This document shows positions 38,269 through 48,029 of a DNA stretch of 64,000 bases, in pieces. Location: the NCBI RefSeq assembly GCF_000695095.2, contig NZ_CP011454.1, forward strand, positions 2,480,001 through 2,544,000, in the 5' to 3' direction. The DNA is from Gemmatimonas phototrophica (GTDB lineage: Bacteria; Gemmatimonadota; Gemmatimonadetes; Gemmatimonadales; Gemmatimonadaceae). A program made the position numbers and the translations under genes. The stretch's first letter is position 1. Every line of letters begins with the position of its first letter. A model generated the notes under the pieces. That model made no database searches. It had not been told where the DNA came from and was given only the letters and a program-made list of their open reading frames with translations.

Positions 38269-38343
38269 AGCGAGCCATTGGCCACTGTTGCTGTGTCGCC
38301 CGCCGATGTCCGGCGAGCGGCCTCACGATTCCGGGACCCCCGT

Positions 38344-38982
38344 TTGGAATTCCTTACTCAGCTGTTTGATCAGCTTCGCGACCTTGAAGGGCTTGTAAAG
38401 TGGGCCGGCTATGTCGGCCTGACCCTCATCATTTTTGCCGAAACCGGCCTGTTGGTGGGATTCTTTCTTCCGGGCGACTCGTTGCTGGTGACGGCCGGGC
38501 TGCTGGCCGCCAATCCGGAGTTCGGCCTGAACGTGTGGTTACTCGGCGTGATTCTCACCATCGCCGCCATTGTCGGGGATACAGTGGGGTACGGGGTGGG
38601 CAAGGCGACGGGGCCACGTATCTTCACCCGCGAGGATTCCTTGTTCTTTCACAAGGATCATTTATTGCGTGCGCAGGCGTTCTATGAAAAGCACGGCGGC
38701 AAGACGATCATCATCGCGCGGTTCATGCCGATCGTTCGCACCTTTGCGCCGGTGGTAGCCGGCGTTGGGCGCATGGAGTACCGGTCGTTTCTGTCTTTCA
38801 ATGTCATCGGCGGCGTTCTGTGGATCTGGAGCATGCTGATGACCGGCTGGATCCTGGCCCGCACGGTGCCGGGCGTTGCGAAGCACGTGGAAAAGATCAT
38901 TCTGCTGGTAGTTTTTCTGTCGATCCTGCCCGGCATCATTGCCTGGTTGCGTGAGCGAAAGAACAAGGCCGCGTCGGCCTGA
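38344..38982 (+). CDS. DedA family (SNARE-associated Golgi-type) membrane protein
   Basis: A 212-residue inner-membrane protein of the DedA/VTT family, proposed to move or scramble polyprenyl phosphates or phospholipids. Features are [20 protein letters not shown] near the N-terminus, the re-entrant motif [19 protein letters not shown], and a GGVLWIWSM helix. The chosen start is the TTG at 38344, because [10 protein letters not shown] then matches the family N-terminus; a GTG further upstream is an alternative and there is no clear ribosome site. Confidence 0.88.
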   Translation: MEFLTQLFDQLRDLEGLVKWAGYVGLTLIIFAETGLLVGFFLPGDSLLVTAGLLAANPEFGLNVWLLGVILTIAAIVGDTVGYGVGKATGPRIFTREDSLFFHKDHLLRAQAFYEKHGGKTIIIARFMPIVRTFAPVVAGVGRMEYRSFLSFNVIGGVLWIWSMLMTGWILARTVPGVAKHVEKIILLVVFLSILPGIIAWLRERKNKAASA

Positions 38983-39020
38983 CCGTTCAGTACCCACCAC
39001 ACACACTCGGAGACTTTCCC

Positions 39021-39623
39021 ATGGCCCATACTCTTCCGGCCCTGCCGTACGCCGCAGAGGCGCTCGAGCCCCACATTGATGCGCAGACCATGAATATTCA
39101 TCATGGCAAGCATCACCAGGCGTACGTCACCAATCTCAACGCGGCCATTGAAAAGGCGCCTGAGATTGCGGCGTGGTCATTGGACGAGCTGTGCAGCAAG
39201 ATCAATGACGTGCCGGAAGCGGTGCGGACGGCGGTACGCAACAACGGCGGTGGGCACTGGAATCACTCGCTGTTCTGGCAGCTCATGGCACCGAACGCCG
39301 GCGGAGAGCCGACGGGTGCGTTGGCCGACGCCATTACCAAGGCCTTTGGCTCGTTTGCCGCGTTCAAGGAGCAGTTCCAGGCCGCCGGCATGGGTCGCTT
39401 TGGCAGTGGCTGGGCGTGGCTCATTTCCACCGATGGCGCGCTGTCCATCATGAGCACGCCGAACCAGGACAACCCACTCATGGAAGGCAAGCACGCCCTG
39501 CTGGGCGTGGACGTGTGGGAGCACGCCTATTACCTGAAGTACCAGAACCGTCGCGCCGATTATCTCGGGGCGTTCTGGAGCGTGGTGAACTGGGCGGAAG
39601 TGTCGAAGCGGTATCAGGGCTGA
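39021..39623 (+). CDS. sodA: Superoxide dismutase, Mn-type
   Basis: A 200-residue Fe/Mn-family enzyme. The metal ligands H27, H82, D164 and H168 are all in place ([24 protein letters not shown]). Q149 in TPNQDNP sits where Mn enzymes carry their active-site glutamine, and a glycine fills the position of the Fe-type glutamine, so Mn or cambialistic use is likely. GGAGA precedes the ATG. There is no signal peptide, so it is cytoplasmic. A very long inverted repeat follows the stop. Confidence 0.96.
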   Translation: MAHTLPALPYAAEALEPHIDAQTMNIHHGKHHQAYVTNLNAAIEKAPEIAAWSLDELCSKINDVPEAVRTAVRNNGGGHWNHSLFWQLMAPNAGGEPTGALADAITKAFGSFAAFKEQFQAAGMGRFGSGWAWLISTDGALSIMSTPNQDNPLMEGKHALLGVDVWEHAYYLKYQNRRADYLGAFWSVVNWAEVSKRYQG

Positions 39624-39630
39624 AGTGTGA

Positions 39631-39772
39631 ACTGAGTACTCAGAACTCGAACTGACGACTGATTACTCGAACTGAGAACTAAAAACTCCCCCTGGCATCT
39701 CGAAATGCCCGGGGGAGTTTTCAGTTTTGAGTAGGAGTGTTCAGTCGTCAGTTTGAGTTGTCAGTACTCAGT
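39631..39772. repeat. Long inverted repeat (68-bp arms) with terminator core
   Basis: The left arm (39631-39698) and the right arm (39705-39772, reverse complement) match at 57 of 68 positions by direct base comparison, around a 6-base loop CTCGAA. The inner part (39682-39692 with 39711-39721, plus 39694-39698 with 39705-39709) is a strong bidirectional terminator with A/T flanks. The outer part consists of ACTGA/ACTC-rich words, with ACTCGAACTGA repeated at 39645 and 39665. It fills the gap between the converging sodA and TauE/SafE genes. Confidence 0.9.
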
Positions 39773-39777
39773 CAAAA

Positions 39778-40656
39778 TCAAGCGACAGCCGGCTCCTCAG
39801 TCTTCCGCCGCGCCGACAGGATGAGCGTGACCGCTGTGTACGCCACGACGATGGCCACCAGCCAACGCAGTGCCGTGAGCGGCAGAGACTTCACGATCAG
39901 CGCGGCAACCAGCACGGCCGGCAGCCCGCCAATGATGTTGCCCACCACGGCGCGAGGGTCAACCTTGCCCAGCCGGATGAAGCGATCGCTGGCAAAGGGC
40001 ATAAGGAAAGCACAGGATCCCATCATGATGGGGAATCCGGCGGCCGGGTTCATGCCGAGCATGCTGACCAGCAGGAGGCAGGGACCATAGAGGCCGATGC
40101 CGATGGTCATCAGTACACCGAGCACGAAGTTGCCAAAGAGTGCGATACCCAACTTGACACCAGTCAGGCCAATCGCTTCACCGCCTCCGGGAATCTTGCC
40201 CGCGGCTTGCGCAATGGTGAGCAACGCCGCGCCGGCAAGGCAGAGCCCCATTCCCAACTGGATGCGCTGAGTTGGCCACTTGGAGACCAAACCCGCACCG
40301 ACCCACGAACCGAAGACCGCCGCCACGATCATACCGACCAGTGTGATGGCGTCCACTTCCACGACCTGCGTGTAGATGAACGCCTGGGCCAGCGTGGACA
40401 TGGTGTGCCCGGCGTTGAGCGTGCCGGGAATGAGCGCGTCCTTCACCCACTTGGTCGCACGATAAATCGTGGTACTGGTCGCGAACGACCCAATGCCAAG
40501 CGTGTCAAAGAAATCCGTGACCGTGCCGTGCAGAATCAGGCCGGGGGTTGGCTTGATCGAGCCGAGCTTGGGGAGCCCTCGCACGAGCGAGATCACGTGA
40601 TACACGGTCACGAGACCGAGGCCGATGAGCAGCAGCAGCTTGGCGTCGAATTGCAT
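39778..40656 (-). CDS. TauE/SafE (TSUP) family membrane transporter
   Basis: A 292-residue protein with about eight hydrophobic helices and the two related halves of the TSUP family: GTVTDFFDTLGIGSFA in the first half and IGLYGPCLLLVSMLGMNPAAGF in the second. Such proteins export sulphite, sulphonates or related anions. The substrate cannot be told from sequence. It converges on sodA across the long inverted repeat and appears to be a single-gene unit. Confidence 0.85.
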   Translation of the reverse strand: MQFDAKLLLLIGLGLVTVYHVISLVRGLPKLGSIKPTPGLILHGTVTDFFDTLGIGSFATSTTIYRATKWVKDALIPGTLNAGHTMSTLAQAFIYTQVVEVDAITLVGMIVAAVFGSWVGAGLVSKWPTQRIQLGMGLCLAGAALLTIAQAAGKIPGGGEAIGLTGVKLGIALFGNFVLGVLMTIGIGLYGPCLLLVSMLGMNPAAGFPIMMGSCAFLMPFASDRFIRLGKVDPRAVVGNIIGGLPAVLVAALIVKSLPLTALRWLVAIVVAYTAVTLILSARRKTEEPAVA

Positions 40657-40742
40657 CGGGGGCGGCGGGAGGGGCGGTAGGAGAAGCGGACGAAACTACA
40701 ACGTACCGCCCGGACCATCCGTTGTCCCGCCCGCCGTCACGC

Positions 40743-41465
40743 TCAGGTCAGCAGCACCGGCAACAGCGTCAGGATGACCGAGAGCGCCCAGGCGATCACC
40801 GACACGATCCAGCCCGAGCTGCGCGAGGTCTTGGCAATGACGCTGACGCCGATGGCGGTAATGACGATGTTCCAGGCGGTGAACAGGTCGATGCCGCCAA
40901 GGATGGCCAGAACGGCCGAGTTGGCGGTGCGTGCGTCAAGGAACCGGGCGGGTCCAAGTGACGCCGAGAAGGGCGAGGTAATGGTGTCGGGGTTGACCAA
41001 AGCCCCCTGAACGGCCATCGAGAGGAATCCGATCACGCGCGGCACACTCGCCAAGGTGGCGATGAACACGGCCCTGCCAAAAGCCAGCGGCGTCCGAACG
41101 AGCTTGGCAGCGAGCCACGTAATGATGCCGCCCGCTATTCCGGAAAACACGGCCGTCAATGACCAGCCAATAAGCAGGGTCCAGCTGCTGATGGAACGAA
41201 TGGTTTCCAGCCCTTCCGTGGGGACCGGCTTGCCCTGCTCCGCCATCTTGATCATCTGCAGATCGTAGTTGGCATCCATGTAGGGCTGGAGCAGCCCCTT
41301 GGTGGCCAGCATGACGATGATCAGAAACGCGGTGAGCACCAACATGTACATCCCCACGCCGCGCGTTGCCGAGCGCTGGAAGACGGTCGCCGGAGCCCAG
41401 AGGACTTCCAGCGAGTCTTCGAGAACTCCGCCTGACTTGTCGCTTGACGTGGTGATTTCGCTCAT
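40743..41465 (-). CDS. Yip1-family integral membrane protein
   Basis: A 240-residue protein with five hydrophobic segments and a short polar N-terminus (SDKSGGVLEDSLEVLWAPATVFQ-type opening typical of Yip1-domain proteins in bacteria). The function is not established. Its ATG overlaps the speA stop by ATGA, so it is co-translated after arginine decarboxylase. Confidence 0.7.
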   Translation of the reverse strand: MSEITTSSDKSGGVLEDSLEVLWAPATVFQRSATRGVGMYMLVLTAFLIIVMLATKGLLQPYMDANYDLQMIKMAEQGKPVPTEGLETIRSISSWTLLIGWSLTAVFSGIAGGIITWLAAKLVRTPLAFGRAVFIATLASVPRVIGFLSMAVQGALVNPDTITSPFSASLGPARFLDARTANSAVLAILGGIDLFTAWNIVITAIGVSVIAKTSRSSGWIVSVIAWALSVILTLLPVLLT

Positions 41466-43420
41466 CGCGCAGCTTCTCCCTCGAGATAGGTGTACCCCTC
41501 GAGCCCCGCCACGTAATCGGCAATGAAGGCGTTCATTTCGTCGCGGGTGAGTCCCTTGGAGGAATTCACCTTGCGGCGGAATGTGGCCAACAGCTGGGAC
41601 GCGCCGAACTGCACATAGTTCAGCACCTCCGTGACCGTATCACCTTCCACCATATCCGTGATGTCGTAGGCTCCCTGGTCATTCATACGAACGTGCACGG
41701 CGTTGGTGTCACCGAACAGGTTGTGCAGGTCGCCCAGGATTTCCTGGTAGGCCCCGGTCAGGAAAATGCCCAGGATGTAGTCCTCCCCATCCCGGAATTC
41801 ATGCAGCTCGAGACTGGGACGGCCGTTCTTGTCGCCGACGAAGCGATCGATCTTGCCATCGGAGTCACACGTGACGTCCTGCAACGTGCCGCGGCGCGCC
41901 GGTTCTTCCGTGAGCCGGTGAATGGGCATGATGGGGAACAACTGATCGATGGCCCAGCTATCGGGCAGCGACTGAAAGAGCGAGAAGTTGCAGAAGTACC
42001 GGTCCACCAGCGACGACTCCAACTCGGGCAGGATATCCTCGTAGGTGTCGGCATCGGCCTTGGCAATGCGATACACGGCATTGATGGTCGCCAGCCACAA
42101 CACTTCGGCCTTGGCCAGACCACGGAGATTGAGCACGCCGGAATTGAAGTACTGGCGAGCACGCTCCTTGTCGAACGAGGCATCGTGAAAGACCTCCAGC
42201 ACCTTGCGCATCTTGGGCTCGCGCTCGGTGAGGGTGCGCCAATCTTCGTACATCTCGTGCAACAGGGAGTGATCATCGTCGGTCAGCAGCGGGATGGGCT
42301 GCTCGGCCTGTGATTCCACGTCAATCACCTTGATCAGCAGCAAGGCATGGTGAGCCGTGAGGGCACGTCCCGACTCGCTGATGATGTGCGGCATGGGCAA
42401 CTCCGCCTCACGGCACGCCTCCGCGATCGTGTAGATCACGTCGTTGGCGTACTCCTGCAACGTGTAGTTCACACTGGCATTGTTCGTGGAGTTGGTCCCG
42501 TCGTAATCGATGCCCAATCCGCCACCAACATCCACGTGCGAGATATCCACGCCGAGTGCGCGCAACTCGAGATAGAAGCGAGCCACTTCCTGCAGTCCCG
42601 ACTTGATAAACCGAATGTCGGTGATCTGACTGCCGAGATGGAAATGAATGAGCTTGAGCGTATCGAGCTTGCCCGCCTGCTCCAGCCGGTCAATCAGCTT
42701 GATCAGTTCGGCAGAGCTGAGCCCGAACTTGCTCTTTTCGCCACCGCTTTGTGCCCAGCGCCCCGCGCCTTCGCTGGCAAGTTTCACGCGAACGCCGCAG
42801 GTGGGCTTCACGTCCAGCTCTTCAGCCACCTCCAGCAGGACTTCCAGCTCGCTCACCTGCTCCAGCACGATGAACACCTTGTGTCCCAGCTTCTGCCCCA
42901 TGAGGGCCAGACGCATGAACTCATGATCCTTGTAGCCGTTGCAGACAATGAGATGCTCGGTGCTCTCGGAAAGGCCAAGCACCGCTTGCAGCTCCGGCTT
43001 GGACCCGCACTCCAGTCCCACGCCGTGCGTCTTGCCAAACTGAACGATCTCTTCGACCACGTGCCGCTGCTGATTCACCTTGATGGGATACACGGTGGTG
43101 TAGCCCCCGGTGTACTCGAATTCCTTAATCGCGTTGGCGAAGCGCTCGGAGAGCGTTTCGATGCGCGACCGCAGAATATCGGAGAAGCGGAGCAGTACGG
43201 GCAGTTGAATGCCCTGCCCTTCGAGATCGGCCGCGAGGTCACGCAGGTCGAGCTGGAGATGCGGACGCTCCGGATCGGGGGTCACGACGACGTGCCCCTT
43301 CTCGTTAACGTCGAAATAACCGGCGCCCCACCCTTCTACATTGTAGAGGGCGCGGGCGGCATCGATGGACCACGGCTCGGCAGGTGCCGGCACGGCGACG
43401 GGCTGGATACGAGTTGCCAT
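41462..43420 (-). CDS. speA: Biosynthetic arginine decarboxylase
   Basis: A 652-residue PLP enzyme that converts arginine to agmatine, the first step of one polyamine route. PLP Lys K114 lies in YPIKVNQQRHV, and the alanine-racemase-like barrel and large C-terminal domain are complete (HFHLGSQ, DVGGGLGIDYDG, VEGDTVTEVLNY). The length is normal for SpeA. A perfect 15-bp hairpin lies 19 bases upstream of its ATG. No agmatinase or agmatine deiminase is in the window. Confidence 0.95.
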   Translation of the reverse strand: MATRIQPVAVPAPAEPWSIDAARALYNVEGWGAGYFDVNEKGHVVVTPDPERPHLQLDLRDLAADLEGQGIQLPVLLRFSDILRSRIETLSERFANAIKEFEYTGGYTTVYPIKVNQQRHVVEEIVQFGKTHGVGLECGSKPELQAVLGLSESTEHLIVCNGYKDHEFMRLALMGQKLGHKVFIVLEQVSELEVLLEVAEELDVKPTCGVRVKLASEGAGRWAQSGGEKSKFGLSSAELIKLIDRLEQAGKLDTLKLIHFHLGSQITDIRFIKSGLQEVARFYLELRALGVDISHVDVGGGLGIDYDGTNSTNNASVNYTLQEYANDVIYTIAEACREAELPMPHIISESGRALTAHHALLLIKVIDVESQAEQPIPLLTDDDHSLLHEMYEDWRTLTEREPKMRKVLEVFHDASFDKERARQYFNSGVLNLRGLAKAEVLWLATINAVYRIAKADADTYEDILPELESSLVDRYFCNFSLFQSLPDSWAIDQLFPIMPIHRLTEEPARRGTLQDVTCDSDGKIDRFVGDKNGRPSLELHEFRDGEDYILGIFLTGAYQEILGDLHNLFGDTNAVHVRMNDQGAYDITDMVEGDTVTEVLNYVQFGASQLLATFRRKVNSSKGLTRDEMNAFIADYVAGLEGYTYLEGEAAR

Positions 43421-43438
43421 AGGGGCAGAAAGCTAGAC

Positions 43439-43474
43439 GGTTCGGCGCGGTGGGGGGAGCCACCGCGCCGAACC
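43439..43474 (-). promoter_or_regulatory. 15-bp perfect hairpin in the speA leader
   Basis: Arms 43439-43453 and 43460-43474 pair perfectly around a 6-base loop. On the minus strand it lies after the AIM24 gene and just before the speA start. No T run follows on that strand, so it may be a leader hairpin or RNA-stability element, or an imperfect terminator. Confidence 0.6.
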
Positions 43475-43526
43475 GCCCAAATTGTGACATGCGCGCAGCG
43501 GCACCGGGACAACGGCCCGGACCGGG

Positions 43527-44318
43527 TTACCGGTCGCCGTCGAGGAGCCCGCCGAGGCCGCCCAACACGGAGCCTTCCCCCTTGCGCTGACCGCCGAGGC
43601 TGGGCGCGGAGGAGATAATCCGATCGGCCAGCCGTGAGAACGGCAGGGTCTGCAGAATGACGCGCCCGGGGCCGGTCATCTGCACAAAGAACAATCCTTC
43701 GCCACCGAACAGTGCCGTCTTGATGCCGGGTACCCGCTGAATGTCGTAGTCCACGGAGGGCTGGAAGGCGACCAGGCAGCCGGTATCCACGCGTAGGATC
43801 TCGCCCGGCGCCAGGTCAATGGCGTGCAGCGTGCCGGAGGCATGCAGGAAGGCCAATCCATCGCCCTGCAGTTTTTGCAGAATGAAGCCTTCACCGCCAA
43901 AGAAGCCGGCGCCGATTTTCCGGGTAAAGGCGACCGAAATATCGATCCCGCGGGCGGCACAGAGAAAACTGTCTTTCTGCGCCATGACGGTGCCGCCCCA
44001 GTCGCGCAGGTTGAGCGGCACGATCTTGCCAGGATACGGTGCAGCAAACCCCACGTCGGCCCGACGTGCTCCGCTGTTGCCGAATAGCGTGACAAAGAAC
44101 GAATCGCCGGCCAGCACGCGCTTCCCCGCCCCGACCAACTTGTCGAACAGCGAGCCGCTCTTCGAATTGGGATCGAGGGTGGTGGCCATGGTGATGCCTT
44201 CGCGCATGAACATCATGGCGCCAGCCTCGGCGAACACGGCTTCGCCGGGATCCAATGTGACAATCACGGCCTGCAGGTCATCTCCAATGATCTGATAGTC
44301 GATCTCATCGGCGGCCAT
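43527..44318 (-). CDS. AIM24 / TIGR00266 family protein
   Basis: A 263-residue soluble protein built of glycine-rich beta strands in three related blocks (FAEAGAMMFM, GEGFILQKLQGDGLAFLHASG, GLFFVQMTGPGRVILQT). The family is widespread but has no firm biochemical role in bacteria. GGAGG lies 7 bases before the chosen ATG, which shares one base with the S9 peptidase stop; a GTG directly before it is an alternative. Confidence 0.85.
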   Translation of the reverse strand: MAADEIDYQIIGDDLQAVIVTLDPGEAVFAEAGAMMFMREGITMATTLDPNSKSGSLFDKLVGAGKRVLAGDSFFVTLFGNSGARRADVGFAAPYPGKIVPLNLRDWGGTVMAQKDSFLCAARGIDISVAFTRKIGAGFFGGEGFILQKLQGDGLAFLHASGTLHAIDLAPGEILRVDTGCLVAFQPSVDYDIQRVPGIKTALFGGEGLFFVQMTGPGRVILQTLPFSRLADRIISSAPSLGGQRKGEGSVLGGLGGLLDGDR

Positions 44319-47314
44319 CACTTTCCTCCAGGGTTGCCGGCGGGCGCTGCGGCCCGAGCGGGTTGGGTAGACATCTTCACCTGATCACGTCCCTTCTCCA
44401 GGAAGGGGATACCACGCACCATCCAAGACGGCGCATCAGCCCCCTGAAGTTTCACGGCAAAGAACTCCTGCATCTTGCGGTCAATGTCCTTCTGATTGGC
44501 TCGCTTGGTGGGATTATGCTCGTCCCCGTTGTACACGACCATGTAGGCTTCCTTCTGCAGGCGACGCATCGCGACGTAGAACTCGATGCCCTGATACCAG
44601 GGCACCGCACCGTCGTTGTCGTTGGCCATGAAGAGCACCGGCGTGGTCACCCGATCGAGCCGGAACAGCGGCGAGTTCTCAATGAACCGCTCGGGGTATT
44701 GCCAGAGTGATCCGCCAATGCGGCTCTGCGTATGTTCGTACTGGAACGTACGCGCGAGACCGCTTTGCCACCGAATCCCACCGTAGGCACTGGTCATGTT
44801 CACCACCGTGGCGTTGGGCACGGCGGCGGCAAACATGTTTGTCACGGTGATGAGATAGTTGGTCTGATACCCGCCCCAGGACTGCCCGGTAATGCCCATG
44901 CGCTTGGGATCGACAAACCCCTTGGCCACCAGCGACTGCACCCCGGGGATGATGGCCTTGGCGGCGCTGGGGCCCGGCTGGCCGTCGGTGTACACGATGT
45001 CCGGCATGAAGACGAGATAGCCAAGCGAGTTGTACACCAGCGGGTTGATGGTATTGCGGCCGCTGGGAGCCTGATAGTTGTGTAGCCCGTCCGTGAGCTT
45101 TTCGTAGTAGTACACGATGAGCGGGTACTGCTTGGCCGGATCGAAGTTTTCCGGCTTGTACAGCAGCCCGCGCAGCGGAATGCCGTCGGTATTCAGCCAG
45201 GAGACCAACTCCACCGTACCACGCGGATATTCGCCGTCCTGCGGATTGGCGTTGGAGATTTTGGTGGTGCCCGCAATGCTCGCCCCCGTCCACAGATCGG
45301 GGAACTCGCGGAAGGTGCTTTGCGTGAGCAGATACTGTTCCGTATCCCTCGCCTTCTGCAGGCCGCCAAAATTGCGGTCGGCCATGACGATGCGTTCGGG
45401 GGCCGCGACCACGCCCAGCTTGTCGCGCCAGAAGCCACTGGCCTTGGTGAGCGTATCGACGGCGCGCAGCAGGATCGGCGTTTTGGTGTCGACAAATGGA
45501 TCGTCGCGATCCAGATCGACGACCCGGAAGGTGACACCCGAGCGCCGACCTTCGCCGTCGGTCACGTTGGCCGGTGCGAGTGTGCCAGTGGGATCCACTT
45601 CCCATACGTCAAACCGATCATAGACGAGCACGCGCTTGTCCCCGGCGGTCCAGCCACCGAGCCCGTACGGCGGCGGCACGTCGGGAGAATCAAACTCTTC
45701 ATCCTGGAACTGCACCGGCAGCTTGTCGGTGAGAACGACCTTTCGTCCGGTGGCGACCGCGTAGGCCACCCACTGCCCCTTCTCGAACCAGGTGACAAAG
45801 TTGCCCCCGGGAGAAAGCTGAGCCTGCCCATCCAGTTGCCGAGCCACCAGCGTGCGTGTGCCGGTGAGCGGATCGATGAGATATACGTCAGTCGCGCCTT
45901 CGCCCCAGAACTGTGGAATGGCGTATTCGAGACTGTTCAATGCCAACACGCGCTTGCCGTCACTGCTGAGGGTTACGCGCAATGAATCATTGGCGAGGGG
46001 TATCCACTTGTTGGCGGCCAGCGTGTAGAGGGCCGTGTACGTCCGGTTGCGATCGCGGTTGGCGTTGACCTTCTGCTGCGGCATGATCTGGGCGTCCTTC
46101 CAGTGCCACAGGTCGTACACCGCCTTATCCACCAGCGAATCGGCCGGAATGGAATCCGCCGGCACATTAGCCAGCGAGAAAATCACGCCGGTGCCCTCGC
46201 GGGTGAAGCTCACCTGCCCCCGTTCGGCGATGAGCAGCCCATTGGGCGCTTCGCCGGCGGCCACCAGTTTGCGAGTGGCGATGGGCTTCCCCTTGGCCGG
46301 TGCAAGGGAGGCGTAATACACGGCAAATCGCGGGCGCGGGGTGCTGTCGTTCACGTCGGAGACGAAGGCCACCTGCTTGCCGGCGCGATCGAAGGTGAAG
46401 CCCCGGTACGTGGCCTGACCTGACATGAGCGTGGTCACCGCGCCAGTGGCGAGGCTCCGCACGAAGGCCCCATTGCCGGCACCGTCGCGCGTGGTGACGG
46501 TATACCCCAGCCAGGCTTCGTTGTCGTCGAACGCAAAGTTGGTAACGCCGTCAATGCGCGTCTCGGTGCCACTGGCCAGCTCGCGGAGCACGAGCGTGCT
46601 GCCGTAATCGCGCCGCGGGCCCGTGGGGGCCGCAGGGACCGCCGCCGGGGCCTGCCCGCCGGCGGCGGCTGGGCGAGCGGCCGCCGTCGTGTCTTCGAGC
46701 AGATACGCGAGGTACTTGCCACCATTCCGCGCCAGCCGGTACGAGCGCACGTTGGGTACGCGTGTGACGTTGCCATCGGCCACGTTCACGATGCCCATCC
46801 CGTTGCGCGGCTGCGGCGCGCCGCGACGGGAGCGGGCACGCTCTACATCGGCCCGGGGCGGGTAAATCGTGAACGCCACGAACCGAGAATCGGCGCTGAA
46901 CTGTGCAGGTTGGGCGTTGAACTGCGCCGCCGAATCTGCGGCCGGCTGCAACTGCGGACGCCCGGTGAAGCCGCGGCTGATGTTGGCATACTCCGTGGCC
47001 CCGCTCGTGGCCCGAACCACCAACCCGCCTTCGCCAACAACAGGGCCTACCGTGTAAGCCACCCACTTTCCGTCGTTCGAGATGGACGCGCCGGAGATGG
47101 TGCGCCACGCATCGTAGGTATCCTGCGTAAGCGGCTTCTTCCCGGCGGGCAAGGCGGGGGGCGTCCAGCGGGAGACCGCCGTGTTGGGATTGGCGGGTGC
47201 GGGCTGGGCGCCAACAGGCGAGATGGGGATCAGCGGAAGGCTGATGAACCCCAGCACTCCGACGGCGCGCAGGCTGGCCGCGGGGTGCAGGTATGGCATG
47301 CCGGTGAATCGCAT
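44318..47314 (-). CDS. Secreted S9-family (prolyl-oligopeptidase/acylaminoacyl) peptidase
   Basis: A 998-residue exported serine peptidase. A signal peptide (about 1-38, ending PVGA) leads into a long beta-propeller-type region and a C-terminal alpha/beta-hydrolase domain. Catalytic residues: Ser in ITGQSWGGYQ, Asp in ANDNDGAVPWYQG, and His in NGDEHNPTKRANQKD. The start at 47314 places the signal peptide at the N-terminus; the frame is open further upstream to 47398. The stop is coupled to the AIM24 start. Confidence 0.9.
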   Translation of the reverse strand: MRFTGMPYLHPAASLRAVGVLGFISLPLIPISPVGAQPAPANPNTAVSRWTPPALPAGKKPLTQDTYDAWRTISGASISNDGKWVAYTVGPVVGEGGLVVRATSGATEYANISRGFTGRPQLQPAADSAAQFNAQPAQFSADSRFVAFTIYPPRADVERARSRRGAPQPRNGMGIVNVADGNVTRVPNVRSYRLARNGGKYLAYLLEDTTAAARPAAAGGQAPAAVPAAPTGPRRDYGSTLVLRELASGTETRIDGVTNFAFDDNEAWLGYTVTTRDGAGNGAFVRSLATGAVTTLMSGQATYRGFTFDRAGKQVAFVSDVNDSTPRPRFAVYYASLAPAKGKPIATRKLVAAGEAPNGLLIAERGQVSFTREGTGVIFSLANVPADSIPADSLVDKAVYDLWHWKDAQIMPQQKVNANRDRNRTYTALYTLAANKWIPLANDSLRVTLSSDGKRVLALNSLEYAIPQFWGEGATDVYLIDPLTGTRTLVARQLDGQAQLSPGGNFVTWFEKGQWVAYAVATGRKVVLTDKLPVQFQDEEFDSPDVPPPYGLGGWTAGDKRVLVYDRFDVWEVDPTGTLAPANVTDGEGRRSGVTFRVVDLDRDDPFVDTKTPILLRAVDTLTKASGFWRDKLGVVAAPERIVMADRNFGGLQKARDTEQYLLTQSTFREFPDLWTGASIAGTTKISNANPQDGEYPRGTVELVSWLNTDGIPLRGLLYKPENFDPAKQYPLIVYYYEKLTDGLHNYQAPSGRNTINPLVYNSLGYLVFMPDIVYTDGQPGPSAAKAIIPGVQSLVAKGFVDPKRMGITGQSWGGYQTNYLITVTNMFAAAVPNATVVNMTSAYGGIRWQSGLARTFQYEHTQSRIGGSLWQYPERFIENSPLFRLDRVTTPVLFMANDNDGAVPWYQGIEFYVAMRRLQKEAYMVVYNGDEHNPTKRANQKDIDRKMQEFFAVKLQGADAPSWMVRGIPFLEKGRDQVKMSTQPARAAAPAGNPGGK

Positions 47315-47435
47315 CTTTATTTGGGGGCGAGACGGATACTGGGCTGGTCGCCGGGTGCCATCGGCCCCAACTTGCACCGGGGGCATCCCGCAACCCATAG
47401 ACTAACGGCGCGACCACAGTCGCGTGAGGACTTCG

Positions 47436-48029
47436 ATGAGACGGTTACTCGGCTACTTCGCGCGTGGGTTGGTGCTGCTCGCGCCCCTGGCCGTGACGGT
47501 GTGGGTGTGCTGGATTGTCTTTACCAACGTGGACGGCTGGCTGGGGCTCCCGATTCCCGGCGCGGGATTCTTTGCCACGATTGCCCTGATCACCCTCTTC
47601 GGGTTCCTCGGATCCAATCTGCTTACGCGATCCGCGGTATCGGCGCTGGAAGCACTGATGACGCGCCTGCCCTTTGTGCGACTGTTGTACGGGTCTACCA
47701 AAGACCTGCTCAACGCGTTTGTGGGCGAGAAGCGGCGTTTCGATAAACCCGTGACCGTGGAGATCACCTCCGACGGCGCGGTGCGCCTCATGGGGTTCGT
47801 GACGCAGGAAGCGCTGTCGCATCTGGGACTCGATGGACAGGTCGCCGTGTATTGTCCGCACTCGTACAATTTCTCGGGTCAGTTGTACATCGTGCGCACG
47901 TCTCAGGTGCATCCCCTGGACGTGGCCAGCGCCGACGCCATGGCGTTTGTGGTCTCGGGCGGCGTGGCCGGACTCGATCGCAATCCCTTGTCCACCGGCG
48001 ACATCGCCGCCCTTCCTCCCGCGCCATGA
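47436..48029 (+). CDS. DUF502 family membrane protein
   Basis: A 197-residue protein with two N-terminal transmembrane helices (about 8-30 and 45-67) and a soluble C-terminal domain with PFVRLLYGSTKDL, the family signature. Function unknown. GAGGA lies 5 bases before the ATG at 47436; a GTG four codons upstream is less likely. The stop overlaps the amidohydrolase start by ATGA. Confidence 0.85.
   Translation: MRRLLGYFARGLVLLAPLAVTVWVCWIVFTNVDGWLGLPIPGAGFFATIALITLFGFLGSNLLTRSAVSALEALMTRLPFVRLLYGSTKDLLNAFVGEKRRFDKPVTVEITSDGAVRLMGFVTQEALSHLGLDGQVAVYCPHSYNFSGQLYIVRTSQVHPLDVASADAMAFVVSGGVAGLDRNPLSTGDIAALPPAP

Noticed and set aside
39644-39676. Repeated ACTCGAACTGA words as a possible CRISPR fragment
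   Set aside because: Only two close copies, no spacer regularity and no cas genes; they belong to the arm of the long inverted repeat.
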